Source of the DNA: Bathymodiolus brooksi
Taxonomy: Eukaryota; Mollusca; Bivalvia; Mytilida; Modiolidae
Assembly: GCA_963680875.1 (NCBI GenBank)
Contig: OY804585.1
Coordinates: 49,895,085 to 49,959,084, forward strand
Direction: 5' to 3'
DNA length: 64,000 nt
In this document: positions 20,302-30,270 of the stretch, piece after piece
Layout of the letters: the number at the start of each line of letters is the position of its first letter
How positions within the stretch are numbered: the first letter of the stretch is position 1
Notes under the pieces: model-generated
The model's database searches: none
The model's input: the letters and a program-made list of their open reading frames with translations, nothing else
Told to the model about the DNA's origin: nothing
Translations under genes and position numbers: made by a program

Positions 20302-21947
20302 TTAAACCCATTTAGTGTTGATATTTTATTCTTAATTTCCTCTGTTGTATCATCTGTTTCTGGAATGCATTCTGACTTCAACTTTTCTAAAGATGTTTTT
20401 AAACAGGTATTCACAATATGTCTATCAGTCATAGTATTTTTTATTGATAGTAATAATTGATTTCTCTTTTGTGTTTGTGTGTTTGGATCTGTTTGTGCTA
20501 ATTTAGCCATATCTATTAAAATTGTATTAATCATATCCAGAAAACTTTCAGTATCACCCCTAACCATTTCTGTTAATCCTAAACTATACTGACCAGAATT
20601 TGTACCAATTTGTAAACCCCCAAACTCGCGACCACCCCTTTTAGTTCCATCTGTATGTAGTGTGTTATTAGAGCTATCTAACATAGCTTCTGTTGCCTGT
20701 AACTGTGCTAATATTTTGGCTTCTATGAGCATAGTTTCTGAAAATGTTTTTTTGGGAAGCCTGTCGACTTTAATAGAGGCCATTTTTTCAAGCACTGTCT
20801 GAACTATTTTTTCTACATTTTTAACACCAACATTCATCGAAAGAAGTGCAGGGTAAACCTCACGTACATTGTCCTTATATTTCCCACCTTCAAACAGTTT
20901 AATTGTTTGAGAGCTCGAATTCATTAATTCTTCTACTTGGTCTTTCATAATTTCATTTTCATTTTCAAGATAATTTAAATGATCATTTATTGCACATGTA
21001 TTTGAATTGTTATGACTTTGATCCAAACTGTTGTTTTTGGATGAATGTATTTCCACATTTTTCAACAATTTTGAATCATTCATTTTATTTCTATAATACT
21101 TCAGCAATGCTGATTGACTCTTAAATTTATTTTTTATGGCAATGTTTCTTGCTTTCAGGAATTTCTTTTCTTTTTCCAATTTGTTATTGCTGCTTACAAG
21201 TTCATTAATTTTTTTTTCTTTTCTTTTTAATTTTTTGTTAACATTCCTGGTAGAAGAAAGTGTTGAGAGTTTTGATTCACTTATTTCATGTTTTGTTTTC
21301 AATAAGTTGTATTCTTTTCTTAATTTGTATAACCTTAAATTTGAACTAAATTTTTCCTCTCTAGTATTTTGTAACTTGATCTTTAATTTTCTTAAACTAT
21401 CTTTGTCAACTTTTATTTTGTTAACCTCACTACTTGTTTCTACTTTATGATCAACCTGATTACAAGAGACAGTGTCTCTGTCAGGGACAAATTTTATTTT
21501 GTTAACCTCACTACTTGTTTCTACTTTATGATCAACCTGATTACAAGAGACAATGTCTCTGTCAGGGACAAATTTTATTTGGGGAGGCTGGTAGGTTTCA
21601 TTTACATATTCATACCCAGCTTGTCCTTTATCTTTTAAGGATCTTAAAAGACTTGACTGCTTATTATACATTCTGTCAAGCTGTCTTTTTAAGCCATCAG
21701 CATCTGGTGTATATTCTAACTCACATAAATACTTTATCCACAAGGACGCTTTTTTAAGATTTAAATTGTGGCGCATTCTAACTCTCCTCAATTCTAACAT
21801 GAGACCTTTTGTAACATGAACATGTTTTTTTAAAGGTGTTGGATTATGCAACCATTCCAAGGAGATATTTTCCTTTTCACATAAAGGTCCTACATCTTTT
21901 ATAACTACCCCAACTGCTAATTCTCGAGCAGCATCAGCAGACCTTTT
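20250..21947 (-). CDS. Transposase main exon, segment 1 (coiled coil, DGT, TDRH, CNLH)
   Basis: Open from the inferred acceptor at 21947 to a stop at 20250. The first residues KRSADAARELAVGVV lie upstream of any Met, which fits a splice entry. A near-perfect 27-residue tandem repeat is at 21420-21581, followed by about 180 residues of Lys/Glu-rich coiled coil. The core contains LHTDGTKRGG, MTDRHIVNT and FKCNLHVL. The last ~17 codons are out of frame, because the family-like continuation (GNFATQADAG) is read in the next frame from about 20283. Confidence 0.75.
   Translation of the reverse strand, partial: KRSADAARELAVGVVIKDVGPLCEKENISLEWLHNPTPLKKHVHVTKGLMLELRRVRMRHNLNLKKASLWIKYLCELEYTPDADGLKRQLDRMYNKQSSLLRSLKDKGQAGYEYVNETYQPPQIKFVPDRDIVSCNQVDHKVETSSEVNKIKFVPDRDTVSCNQVDHKVETSSEVNKIKVDKDSLRKLKIKLQNTREEKFSSNLRLYKLRKEYNLLKTKHEISESKLSTLSSTRNVNKKLKRKEKKINELVSSNNKLEKEKKFLKARNIAIKNKFKSQSALLKYYRNKMNDSKLLKNVEIHSSKNNSLDQSHNNSNTCAINDHLNYLENENEIMKDQVEELMNSSSQTIKLFEGGKYKDNVREVYPALLSMNVGVKNVEKIVQTVLEKMASIKVDRLPKKTFSETMLIEAKILAQLQATEAMLDSSNNTLHTDGTKRGGREFGGLQIGTNSGQYSLGLTEMVRGDTESFLDMINTILIDMAKLAQTDPNTQTQKRNQLLLSIKNTMTDRHIVNTCLKTSLEKLKSECIPETDDTTEEIKNKISTLNGFKCNLHVLEILQLKQMQV
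21420..21581 (-). repeat. In-frame 81-bp tandem duplication inside the transposase
   Basis: Two head-to-tail copies of 81 bp (21420-21500, 21501-21581) differing at very few positions. They encode 27 residues each (around FVPDRD.VSCNQVDHKVETS). The near identity says the duplication is recent, and it preserves the frame. Confidence 0.92.
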
Positions 21948-22105
21948 CTTAACAACAAATTTTTCTTATAAATGCAGAAATATTAGATACATCAAAAAAA
22001 ATTCAGATTTGACAATATAACAGGAAGGTGTATCTTTAATGAAAGTTCATTTGTATCTTCTATAACAAATATCACATAGTACCAAAAGATATATTCTTGC
22101 CACAC

Positions 22106-22137
22106 CTTGAGTTGAATTTTTGTTAACTCCCAACCAT
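22106..22137 (-). CDS. Transposase microexon (32 nt)
   Basis: Follows an acceptor 'tatttttctttacag' and precedes a donor 'gtgtgg' (AAG/gtgtgg). It encodes GWELTKIQLK in the phase set by the previous exon and runs in phase 0 into an acceptor 'tttgttgttaag' before 21947. The combination reads smoothly, but the exon is short, and a longer open reading continues past this donor, so the donor choice is inference. Confidence 0.5.
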
Positions 22138-22149
22138 CTGTAAAGAAAA

Positions 22150-23205
22150 ATATTAATGAAATTTTCAACATAGTGTATTAGTAATGAACCAGAACAACTA
22201 ATGAAGACAAAATGTTGACCAGCAACATTTTTCATCTCTTTATTGAATATTTGATTATGATATAAATTATGGACTCAGCTGTAAATTATCCTGCAAGCTG
22301 CAGTCCTAAGTTCAGGTAATATCCCAAGGCCAGCTTGGATCACATGTCTTTGACCAGCAAAGCATATTGTCAGGTGAACTGGAAAAAAACCCAGAAGGAC
22401 CACAAAGAAACAGTTCTAACTACATATTATCATTTCATAACTACTATTTTAATAAATATAAATTCACAATGTATTTAGGCCAAAAAAATTACCAGTGTTT
22501 CAAATTTTTGGTATTGACCCCAACTTTTCGTGTCTCAAGTTTTTATTGACATTTTTGGACAAAGTTAAAGTCAGATCCTTGTTCTGTATAACCTACAATG
22601 TAGGTAAAAATATATTATATATGTTTTGTCTACTTATACTACCTTCCCCTTTTCGAGAATATTAGTAGAAACACTGGTATTTTTTTTCATTGATCTTATT
22701 TATTTTTCCTTAAAAGTACCATGGCTTATCAATAAAATAAATGATAAATAGTTTGATGTATTGGTTTTAATGTCACTTGTCACATCTTGTTATTCTGGCC
22801 ACGAATTCATCATCTCATGCAAAAGACAAAGAAAAAAAACACTTTTCTTCTTATCTGTAGTTAGCAAGCATTACACTGACCCATATATATATATTTATTA
22901 CATAATGATTTTATTTAAGCAATTTTATTGGCTATCATGCTGTCACCTGACATTCCGTAAAACTTGATATTGCTTGATTAAAACTTGTATTGACTTGGTT
23001 TCACTTTCGTTTTCCATTGCATTTTGTACGACGTCATAATGAAGTGATTAATTTCATATTGACTTGGTTTCACTTTCACTTTTCATTTTAATGTAATAAA
23101 ACAATTACACTTTACAGTCTTTTGTATCGGTCAATAAGAGTTTTTATGGACCTTAGAAATCAATATTGACTTGTATTGACCTTAACAAAAGACTATAATT
23201 GTATA

Positions 23206-23245
<40 letters not shown>

Positions 23246-23330
23246 CAAACATTACACTGACCCATATATATATATATATATATATACATCTCACCAATTG
23301 ATGTGATAACTTTCATAAAATAAAACTAAC
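22150..23330. other. Intron of the transposase gene with simple repeats
   Basis: AT-rich. 'tattgacttggtttcacttt' occurs twice (about 22988 and 23057). An (AT)n run lies at 23212-23242, with another at 23264-23286. No other coding signal. Confidence 0.6.
23212..23286. repeat. AT dinucleotide microsatellites
   Basis: Two (AT)n tracts separated by 'cagcaaacattacactgacc'. The phrase 'cattacactgacccatatat' also occurs at about 22870, so tract and flank are a duplicated unit. Confidence 0.85.
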
Positions 23331-23474
23331 CGGTATAATCCTCGTTTGTTAACAAACAGTAGATCATATCTCTGTTGATGGCATGTGACATCAAGTACTG
23401 TTTACAAATATCATTCAGCTCACTTGTGCTGGACTGGTTGAAATTCTGTAGCAGATCATGCAGAAGTGATTGAC
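23331..23474 (-). CDS. Transposase exon (N-terminal, 48 codons)
   Basis: Bounded on the gene strand by an acceptor 'ttctctgcag' just before 23474 and a donor 'gttagt' just after 23331. It is open throughout in one frame, starting QSLLHDLLQNFNQ and ending LLTNEDYT. Two bases precede the first full codon and one base follows the last. The phase agrees with the next exon, forming an Asp codon across the junction. No domain is recognised; it looks helical. Confidence 0.7.
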
Positions 23475-23589
23475 CTGCAGAGAACAAAAACTAAATACTG
23501 AATTTAATTATGCCAAATACAAAAGATCATTATAATGTGATGCTTACAAAAAAATTAATTTCATTTCAAGATCTAGAGTACCCTGGCCT

Positions 23590-23745
23590 GAGAAGACCAC
23601 AGACATTCCGCAAATCTCTGACAAACTTTATTACATAATGCTGTATCGAGTGCACCTCGAACCGGACTAGAACTCCTGATTGTGGTAGGCACTAATTGCA
23701 TATGTAGTTGTAAATCCAACTACCATACGATCACGACTGCCCCTT
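23590..23745 (-). mobile_element. SINE fragment (head and part of body)
   Basis: Inverse SINE head 'gttgtaaatccaactaccat' and 'cgatcacgactgcccc', with an inverse B-box-like 'accggactagaact'. The body is represented by 'ctgacaaactttattacata'. It lies in the intron between candidate exon 1 and exon 2. Confidence 0.7.
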
Positions 23746-23759
23746 AAAGAGAAGGTTTC

Positions 23760-24570
23760 AAATGCAAAAATGAAATTAAATCAAGACTAGTATTTTTCTT
23801 TCTTCCAATGTTCAGTCTTTACTTCTAAAGTGAGGCATTTTCAGATGCAGAAATACCTAATGATTTCTCCCCACATTATGTATTGAGTTGCAGACAACTA
23901 TTCATCAAGACAAGCCTTTTCTTCGGGATTAAAATATATTTTCCCATGTTGAATAAAAATAACGCAACATATAAATATGCAATAACATTTTTTTTACTTT
24001 TATTTGAATTTAGTATGTAAATATTCAATCATGGTCGAGTATCCAATATCCATGGAAGCTGGCAAATACAAAAAAATGTAGCACCATGGCAAAAGTTGCT
24101 TGTGTTGATGCATACTACTTGCAATCCAATGCCCTGGTTGAATAGTTCAAGCAACATTATCTCATTGAAATTAGACCTGGCTTCGAAGAAATGTTCTGCA
24201 CTATACCCTCCAACCTGAAGATAATAGAGCAGAATATTTCTTCTCACATCTAACCAAAATGTCTGTTTTAAAAGCTCAAATTCATGTACCAACTTTAAAA
24301 AAAAAAGCTTTGAATATATAAACAAAAACAAAGGTTTTGAAAAGTTGTCACAGTACACCACCCAGAATATGAATAGAATTAAATATTATGTACACATAGA
24401 AGAAAGTGTTTTGTGACTGTAGACTGTATTGACTGATGAAAATGAGGAAACTCCTAATTTCTAGTGCTCAGTCATACCCTCATTTTCCAGCTGTTTGGAC
24501 CAAGCTTGAAACATTTTATTTCCAAATATTTTCCTTAAAGAAAAGAGGAAAACTTTCATCTCTGTTTACA
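23760..24570. other. Unassigned intronic DNA of the transposon
   Basis: A minus-strand open frame at 24029-24361 has no recognisable domain and no splice context that fits the transposase phases. Nothing else is seen. Confidence 0.4.
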
Positions 24571-24597
24571 CCCCCCCCCCCCCCCCCCCCCCCCCCC
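24571..24597 (+). repeat. Poly-C tract (27 C)
   Basis: Uninterrupted run of 27 C inside the transposon. Its length is likely unstable and may be misassembled. Confidence 0.9.
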
Positions 24598-24722
24598 TTT
24601 TCGGTTTGTTTACTTTTCGTCTTTTGTTTTGAACGTAAGCTGGAAGTATTTATAAATTGACAAGAAGCAATGCAAAAAATAAATCGTACGTTTAAAACAT
24701 TGAGATCAAGGTTTATACATAC

Positions 24723-24812
24723 CTACGCTACGATAACAGCTGTGTCAGCGTCGTTGACGTTACAAATATTTTCCACTTCCAGAGATGACGTGCGACGTTC
24801 TTCTTCAGACAT
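24723..24812 (-). CDS. Candidate first exon of the transposase
   Basis: ATG at 24812 opens MSEEERRTSSLEVENICN and so on for 29 codons. It is followed directly by TAG and a strong-looking donor gtatgt (gcgtag/gtatgt). Read this way the exon ends in a stop and in the wrong phase for the exon at 23474, so either one base is missing, a different donor is used, or this is not the exon. The acidic start and position near the promoter-side end of the element are the only support. Confidence 0.3.
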   Translation of the reverse strand: MSEEERRTSSLEVENICNVNDADTAVIVA

Positions 24813-25376
24813 AATGTTTAGCTTCAAGGGTGTTTTAAATACGAAAAATCACCCGTGTTCCCGATCTAATAGAGTTGAGTTGGCATGTTTCCTATGTTGA
24901 TATTATAATGAAAAATACAAATATCGCCATCGGAGAACGCTACTCCAAATTTTTCACTGAATTGTTCATCTTAAAACTTTTCAGAAGACCATTTCCCGTT
25001 TAGCATGCGCAGGAATACGGAAGCGATTGTGACCATGTGCAAGCTACGAATCTGCGCTTTAATTGGATAATAATTATGGAACTATATAACGTCAGGAACA
25101 TGCCGGGCAAGGCATTGAAAAGGGGGACCTTGGTGAAAAAAAACCGCGAATGTAAAATTCCGAAAACAGCGATTCCGATTCGAACACGTTATATCTAAAC
25201 GATTCCATATCAAAAGAAACAAATTTTTAAAAAATTTTAAACAATGTTTAGATAATTAATTAATGTAAAAAAATTATATCTTTATATAGTTTTATCTGTA
25301 AAAATTTGATATCAAAATATTGCATTTTCATGTAAAAGCAGCTACCGGAAAACAAAATGGCGGCCAAAATAACGAT

Positions 25377-25390
25377 AAGTCGGCATCTCT
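25377..25390. repeat. Right terminal inverted repeat of the 10.1-kb transposon
   Basis: Reads agtcggcatctct and continues with an A shared with the target duplication acaacaga at 25391-25398. Inverted, it matches the left end at 15277. Confidence 0.85.
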
Positions 25391-28300
25391 ACAACAGAGC
25401 AATTCAGCAAGTAGGTACACATACCTTTGTTCAATTGGCAGATCATCGATCTGTTGAAAAAAAACTCTCAGCAAACTTGACAAATATATCGTTAGCAATA
25501 TCCTTTTCAACTTATTTAATGTACGATGGTTTTTTTTTGTTTTGTTATTAACGAAGTAAGTTTTCTTTCAATTCAAAGCAAGCTAAATGTTCTGTTGATA
25601 TTGATTACCAGCACTGGTTAAACTTCCTTTTCATCCATATATTTGCGTGTGCGTGTACCATCTGCTCGAAAATGCTGACGTCTTATGCCGAAATTGTCTT
25701 TCTGTTTCAATTCCTGGAGACATGGTATTGTGAAAACGTGTATTAAAGCATATACGTGGTAATCTCAAAATAAATATATATTGCAATACTGTCTTACAAT
25801 AATGATCTATATTAGGCATATGTTTTTTTACTAATAACGTCAAATTAGAATAATATCGATTTTTTACGTCTAATATTGCTTTATATTCAAGCAAGGTCAT
25901 TCTCTATATCATCAGTAAAAAACGCCATTACACGATCAGAGCGTTGATTTGGTGCGAAAATAACCAATCAATCATCGCTCAGTAGGATCACATAGCACAT
26001 ATTGAATATTGACATAAAACGGATAAAAATGTAAAAAAATAATCATTTCTAGCAGATGTTTATCTTATATCGCAGATACCAATATTAAAACACCATTCAT
26101 CAATCAAGAAAAGACAAACGCATGGCAAAAGGAAAAAAAAGAAACAGACAAACAATAATTAACATGGGCAAACACAGAAAACTAAAGCTGACCAAAACGG
26201 TCCCCTTTAAAAACTGGCGTGAGTAGTATATCAGCACAGCTAAAGTCGCATTGGAGGTGGAGCGAGGTGGAGCTATCGGAAGTGACGTCATCGGAAGTCA
26301 CCGGAAATCACGTGACCGGAACTGGAAGTCATGTGACCCGAATTGATCGCGTGCGCATGTGCAACCGGTTCCCGCCCTTTTTTCTTACTATAGTAGTAGT
26401 ACAAAATGTCCCATTGCGCATGACCGACATGGCTACCGGATGTGACGTCATCAAGCGTCACGTGACATCGAAGGGGTTCCCTTGGAATTGTGGGGTGCGC
26501 GCATGCGCAACCGGAAGTTGCGCAATATCCGCTTGGAAGGGTGGACATGAAACAAATGTATTCAGAACCCGAATCGCATCGTCAAAAATGTTAACAAAAA
26601 CAAAACAAAAGTATACGATAAATCATCGTAAAGCCGTAAACGAAATGAAAAAGTTTCGACAAAACCTTAAACGAAAAGGAAAGCACGTCGTTAAATGTGT
26701 AACAAAGTCAAATATCGTCGCACAGTTAAATAAGATTTGATTAAGCTAGGGCAAAAAGAACATAAATATGTAAATGAAATGTCAATTGTATTTATCTGAC
26801 ATCGAGACTATTAAAGTAGGCTTTTTGAAAGTGTTTTTTCTTTTTTGTTGTTGTTGATAGATATCTATAGGCATTAAAACGTGAATTCCAGTTTATTTAT
26901 CCCATTAGAGAAAAAAAAACAACATGTAATAATAAGAATGTCTTATTTACTCTAAAAACATTAAACTTTTCCGTTCTCCTTATGATGGGTTAATACATAT
27001 AGTTATAATTTCTCTGTACTTATGCAATTTTGCTCATGAGGATAAATAAATATAAATAAATTATCAATTTATCATATAATGGAAAATGCAGCTGCATGGT
27101 CGGTGGATTTCTTAATGATTGTACTATATTTTTGCGAATGAATCAATCAATAACTACCATAGAATAGAATATAAAAGGTATAATAATTGTCAATTGACTG
27201 CAAATAAATGGATCAGTGAATTCAGATGTAAACTATTTTACCTGCCCACCCTAAATTAAAAACGCAGGATCCAGTATCACACCCTGATTTGTCCACGATC
27301 AATTGGAAGTAGGAAATTTATCATTTTAATTTTATTTTTGAAAAAGATTATTAATAGATGTATGAATATGAGTGTTGTTATTGTTCCTCCTTCCATATTT
27401 AGGATTTAAATATGAAATCTGAAATTTACCATGTTATTTTAATTTTAAAAAATATTGAATAGCACCACATTTTATTTTTCTTGAAAATGGCAAAAAAAAC
27501 TGACCCGGCAGCTAAAGATTGATCTGGCAGGGTTAGGAATTATGTTGAAGATAATTTTTGAAGGTGAAGAAAACAAGTGTGACGGTAAAGACATTTTGGT
27601 TTATATTAACAACTACCACCATAAATCAGATGCATGAGGCTGAATATCACACTTTTAACTGTGTTCATGGGACAAACATCCCAGAGTAAATAAAAGAAAT
27701 ATTTTATATAAAAAATATATAAATCTTTGAGTATATTATTTTTTAATGTTTACTGTATATGAAACAACATTTGTTTGAAGATTTGATTCCTACTATGGCA
27801 CACTGCCTTTGGTTTTACAAACTCAACCATTTTCGTCCATATTTTAACATAAGGAATGTCTGTTTCAGTGTCAGACGTGGTATTCCTGTTGTAAAATACG
27901 CTAAAATTTTCAACATCCTTTACCTCTTATCGATTACTATCCAGCTCCGTTGTACCTTTTTTTACCATGCAGAACATGTTTATTTTACTGACCTGCGTAA
28001 GGAATGTCAATGGTTACTCGTAATATGTTGGAAAAACAATGGTAGAACTTGAAAGCCAATGCCATTTTAAATCATTTGATCACGTGATATATGCTTACGG
28101 TTCCAGCCATATACATAGCCTGTGTTACATGGATTCCACATCCCATGAAAATACAGCATTTTTCTATAAACCATAACATTATATATTTTCTTATTAGTTT
28201 TATTATTATATATGATATATAAAGTACATTACAATAGTGATAGCTAACCTATATACTACTATACAAAACAAATATAGAGTACGAAGTGACGACCGGAACA

Positions 28301-28675
28301 GTACAAACATGTGTCGTGGTATTTATTTGTGTTCAATGAGTTAAGGCGAGAGGAATTTGTTCGTTTTGTTGATCTTGGTGACCATCACTGTTTAAACTTT
28401 TTTTCCATCAGGTAGTAAGTGATCGTGTTTAGAGGTTTCTTATGAAATAGTATTATATACTTTAAATTTTCAAATGGGACAGACGTACCACTATATCTTA
28501 TATACTGGAATGGGTCGCGTAGAAACGTGTACACGAAAATCTTTCTGTGATTAAGTGTGTACCAATAAAATGAAAAACAAAAAAGCCTCACTGTCAGAAC
28601 AATTCTAAATATCAAATATCATTGAAAGAGGCAAAGTCGATACCTCTAACACACAAATATATGACCGCTCACATT
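25391..28675 (+). repeat. Segmental duplication, copy B, right part
   Basis: Continues the match to copy A from position 434 (offset 24957 at the start) to about 3675. Beyond that copy A runs into LINE sequence, while this copy continues with 'tggcttggcacagacacttc', a continuation of element R3. Confidence 0.95.
26267..26550. promoter_or_regulatory. CRE/E-box/ETS-rich block, copy B, longer version
   Basis: TGACGTCA at 26283-26290 and 26443-26450, TCACGTGA at 26308-26315 and 26458-26465, several CCGGAA words and gcgcatgcgc. It has 54 bp (26410-26463) that copy A lacks, and the deletion junction shares 'gt'. This is the fuller state, also matched by the inverted relative at 30775-31090. Confidence 0.5.
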
Positions 28676-28760
28676 CCTGGCTTGGCACAGACACTTCAAT
28701 AAAACGTTGGGAGGGTTTTATGGGCCCAAAACTCCCCTATTGGTAAATTAATGCGATCAT
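28587..28760 (+). repeat. Dispersed element R3
   Basis: Runs from 'ctcactgtcagaacaattct' through 'gtcgatacctctaacacaca', 'gaccgctcacattcctggct' and 'ggcacagacacttcaat'. A shorter match ends copy A at 3570-3675. Inverted relatives lie at 46540-46720 and 47555-47652. Its 'actgtcagaaca' segment, inverted, is the core of the 25-bp satellite. Confidence 0.75.
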
Positions 28761-29500
28761 GCAAGTGCATTCCACATGTCAACTTCAGGTGATGTTTTCA
28801 AGATTTTGTAAACATATTCTGAAAAAAACAGAGGTAGTGACGTCATATCTAATAAAAGCGTGAAGGGAGGGTAAAATCTGACATGTGATATTAGAAAGCG
28901 AGCTACACAAATCGTGAACTGGAATATATCTCCTACATCATTACCACCAGATACAGTCCCCATGTATAACCACAGCTCTTCGGTGTGCTGCATCCGTGGA
29001 AAGTCTAAAAAAAAGTTTAAATCGGTGTATTTAAAAAAAAAGAAATCTTACACAGAGTATCGGTACAACTCAGTTTTTCAAAAAAGAAGACAAAAGTTAG
29101 ATCTCGATGAAAAATTAAACATTTCTAAAATAATTATCGGGCATTGAAAAAAATCATATTTCAAAAATGTAATTTCTTAATTATAATCTTCTTTCACAAA
29201 TCGCAATGTTTACAATATCAGTTAGTTGTTTTACTAGTACATGACATTATAAAACATTTCATCTTCCCGTACTTAAAAAAAAAGTCTTTCACAAACTGCA
29301 ACGTTTGAAATATTTCGTTACTTGCTTTTCGAGTACATGACGTTTTTAATTACTATTTTGTCGTTTTGGTACTGTTTTTGCTTTTGCTTTACGTTAGTAT
29401 TCGATATTTTCATCGTGTTTCTCGTTATTGTGCTGAATACAAGGATCGAGCCTGTGACATCTGGACAGTCTATAATCGGGTGGTAGAAGGATGTGTTCCA
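28760..29500. other. Unassigned DNA upstream of the virus-like remnants
   Basis: Short open frames on both strands, none with a domain I recognise. It may belong to the same decayed element as the PC4-like and protease remnants downstream. Confidence 0.35.
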
Positions 29501-29507
29501 TCATCAA

Positions 29508-29664
29508 CCAATCAGCAGCCAGGCAATCTGACCAATCAGAAGTCGCCATTTCCGGTCGATTAGGCAATCAGATTGCAGGGAAACTAACCAATGACAGAGC
29601 AGGTTACAACACCAAGAGACCAATGAACACCATCGAGACAAAGTGAAGTGGGTTATATAAAAGG
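29508..29664 (+). promoter_or_regulatory. CCAAT/TATA promoter in front of the PC4-like frame
   Basis: CCAAT occurs at 29508-29512, 29532-29536, 29588-29592 and 29620-29624. A TATA box, tatataaaagg, is at 29654-29664, 27 bases before the ATG at 29691. Four CCAAT boxes and a canonical TATA box in this spacing are unusual in a window of otherwise noncoding repeats. Activity is inference. Confidence 0.65.
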
Positions 29665-29690
29665 TGTACAGGGCAATCCCCGTGTCAGTC

Positions 29691-30220
29691 ATGTCAAGCA
29701 ACAGAAAGACTGATCTCGTTCAGAAAGCTATGAAGAAAGCCAAGATGAGTTCACTATCCGAGGAGAAGATGAGTCAATCACCTCAGGAGAAAACGCCATT
29801 GAAGTTGTCGCTGGGAGGTGGAAGATATGCAGAACTCACGGAATGGAATGGTACGAAGAGAGTGGACCTGAGATTTGGGAAAACGACAAAGTTCCTTCAA
29901 AATCGGTGTCAGCTTATCATTACCACAGTAGAGAATCATATGTGATGCTACAGACATGGTGGACGATTTTATCAGTCGGGTGAAAGCTCGTGGATTGGAA
30001 ATACCATTTGGGGGAAGATTTCTACGTCATCATCAAAGCACCTCGTCTAACGATTCACGTCAGAAAGTATTTCGTTGCTAATGAAGAATGGACATTGCAT
30101 CCTACGAAGATAGGAGTGACCTTGACTCCTTATGAATGGGAAGAACTGAAGAAGATTATATTCGTGTTTGAAGACAGAGAACCAGAACTGAAGACAATGG
30201 ACAATAAGGTGACTGGATAA
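29691..30220 (+). pseudogene. PC4-like (transcriptional coactivator p15 fold) protein, frame-broken
   Basis: ATG at 29691 opens a Lys/Ser-rich leader of about 40 residues, then GGGRYAELTEWNGTKRVDLRF, which resembles the first strands of the PC4 single-stranded-DNA-binding fold. This frame stops at 29945. The second half lies in another frame (within 29990-30220): TIHVRKYF, then PTKIGVTLTPYEWEELKKI, resembling the 'G..L.P..W..LK' end of PC4 domains. At least one frame break separates the halves. It sits behind a TATA promoter and just upstream of an adenain-type protease remnant, so I read it as part of a decayed virus-like element. A domesticated host gene is less likely given the breaks. Confidence 0.6.
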
Positions 30221-30270
30221 GATTAAATGAAAGAGACTGAGAAACAGAACGTGAACTTAATGTAAAGTGA

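Larger units (their letters stand above)
18414..23474 (-). pseudogene. Transposase of the 10.1-kb element (spliced, three frameshifts)
   Basis: The exons I can support are 23474-23331, 22137-22106 and 21947-18414. Joined phases agree across both introns. The reading is about 1240 residues but is broken near 20283, 19291 and 18841. Each break is consistent with the loss of one base; the last lies in a run of six A on the gene strand. Architecture: helical N terminus; 27-residue tandem repeat; long Lys/Glu-rich coiled coil (roughly residues 210-390); then a core with DGT (D near 491), TDRH (D near 566) and CNLH (a C-x2-H motif near 608). A candidate final acid is WRIIE (codon 19836-19834). D, D, C-x2-H and E is the order seen in DDE transposases with an insertion domain. 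The C terminus has a WYPG...FKWPEKED module. From memory similar proteins occur widely in invertebrate genomes, but I cannot name the superfamily. The frameshifts may be real decay or homopolymer errors in assembly. Confidence 0.78.
15277..25390 (-). mobile_element. 10.1-kb DNA transposon, hAT-like ends, inserted in segmental duplication copy B
   Basis: Left end: tagagatgccagtc. The inverse of the right end reads tagagatgccgact, taking in the base at 25391. The terminal inverted repeat is therefore about 10-14 bp. acaacaga flanks both sides (15269-15276, 25391-25398) and occurs once at the paralogous empty site 434-441. Counting the terminal T/A to the element gives a 7-bp target duplication; otherwise it is 8 bp. 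TAGAG/CTCTA ends and 8-bp duplications are typical of hAT elements, but other DDE superfamilies also make 8-bp duplications and the transposase is not a textbook hAT protein. The element contains a minus-strand spliced transposase gene (about 18414-24812) and several nested SINEs and repeats. Both ends and the target duplication look fresh, although the gene is broken. Confidence 0.93.

Noticed and set aside
24029..24361. 110-codon minus-strand frame in the transposon as an extra transposase exon
   Set aside because: No splice sites of matching phase and no similarity to anything I know. It lies between the candidate first exon and exon 2, in sequence that otherwise looks intronic.
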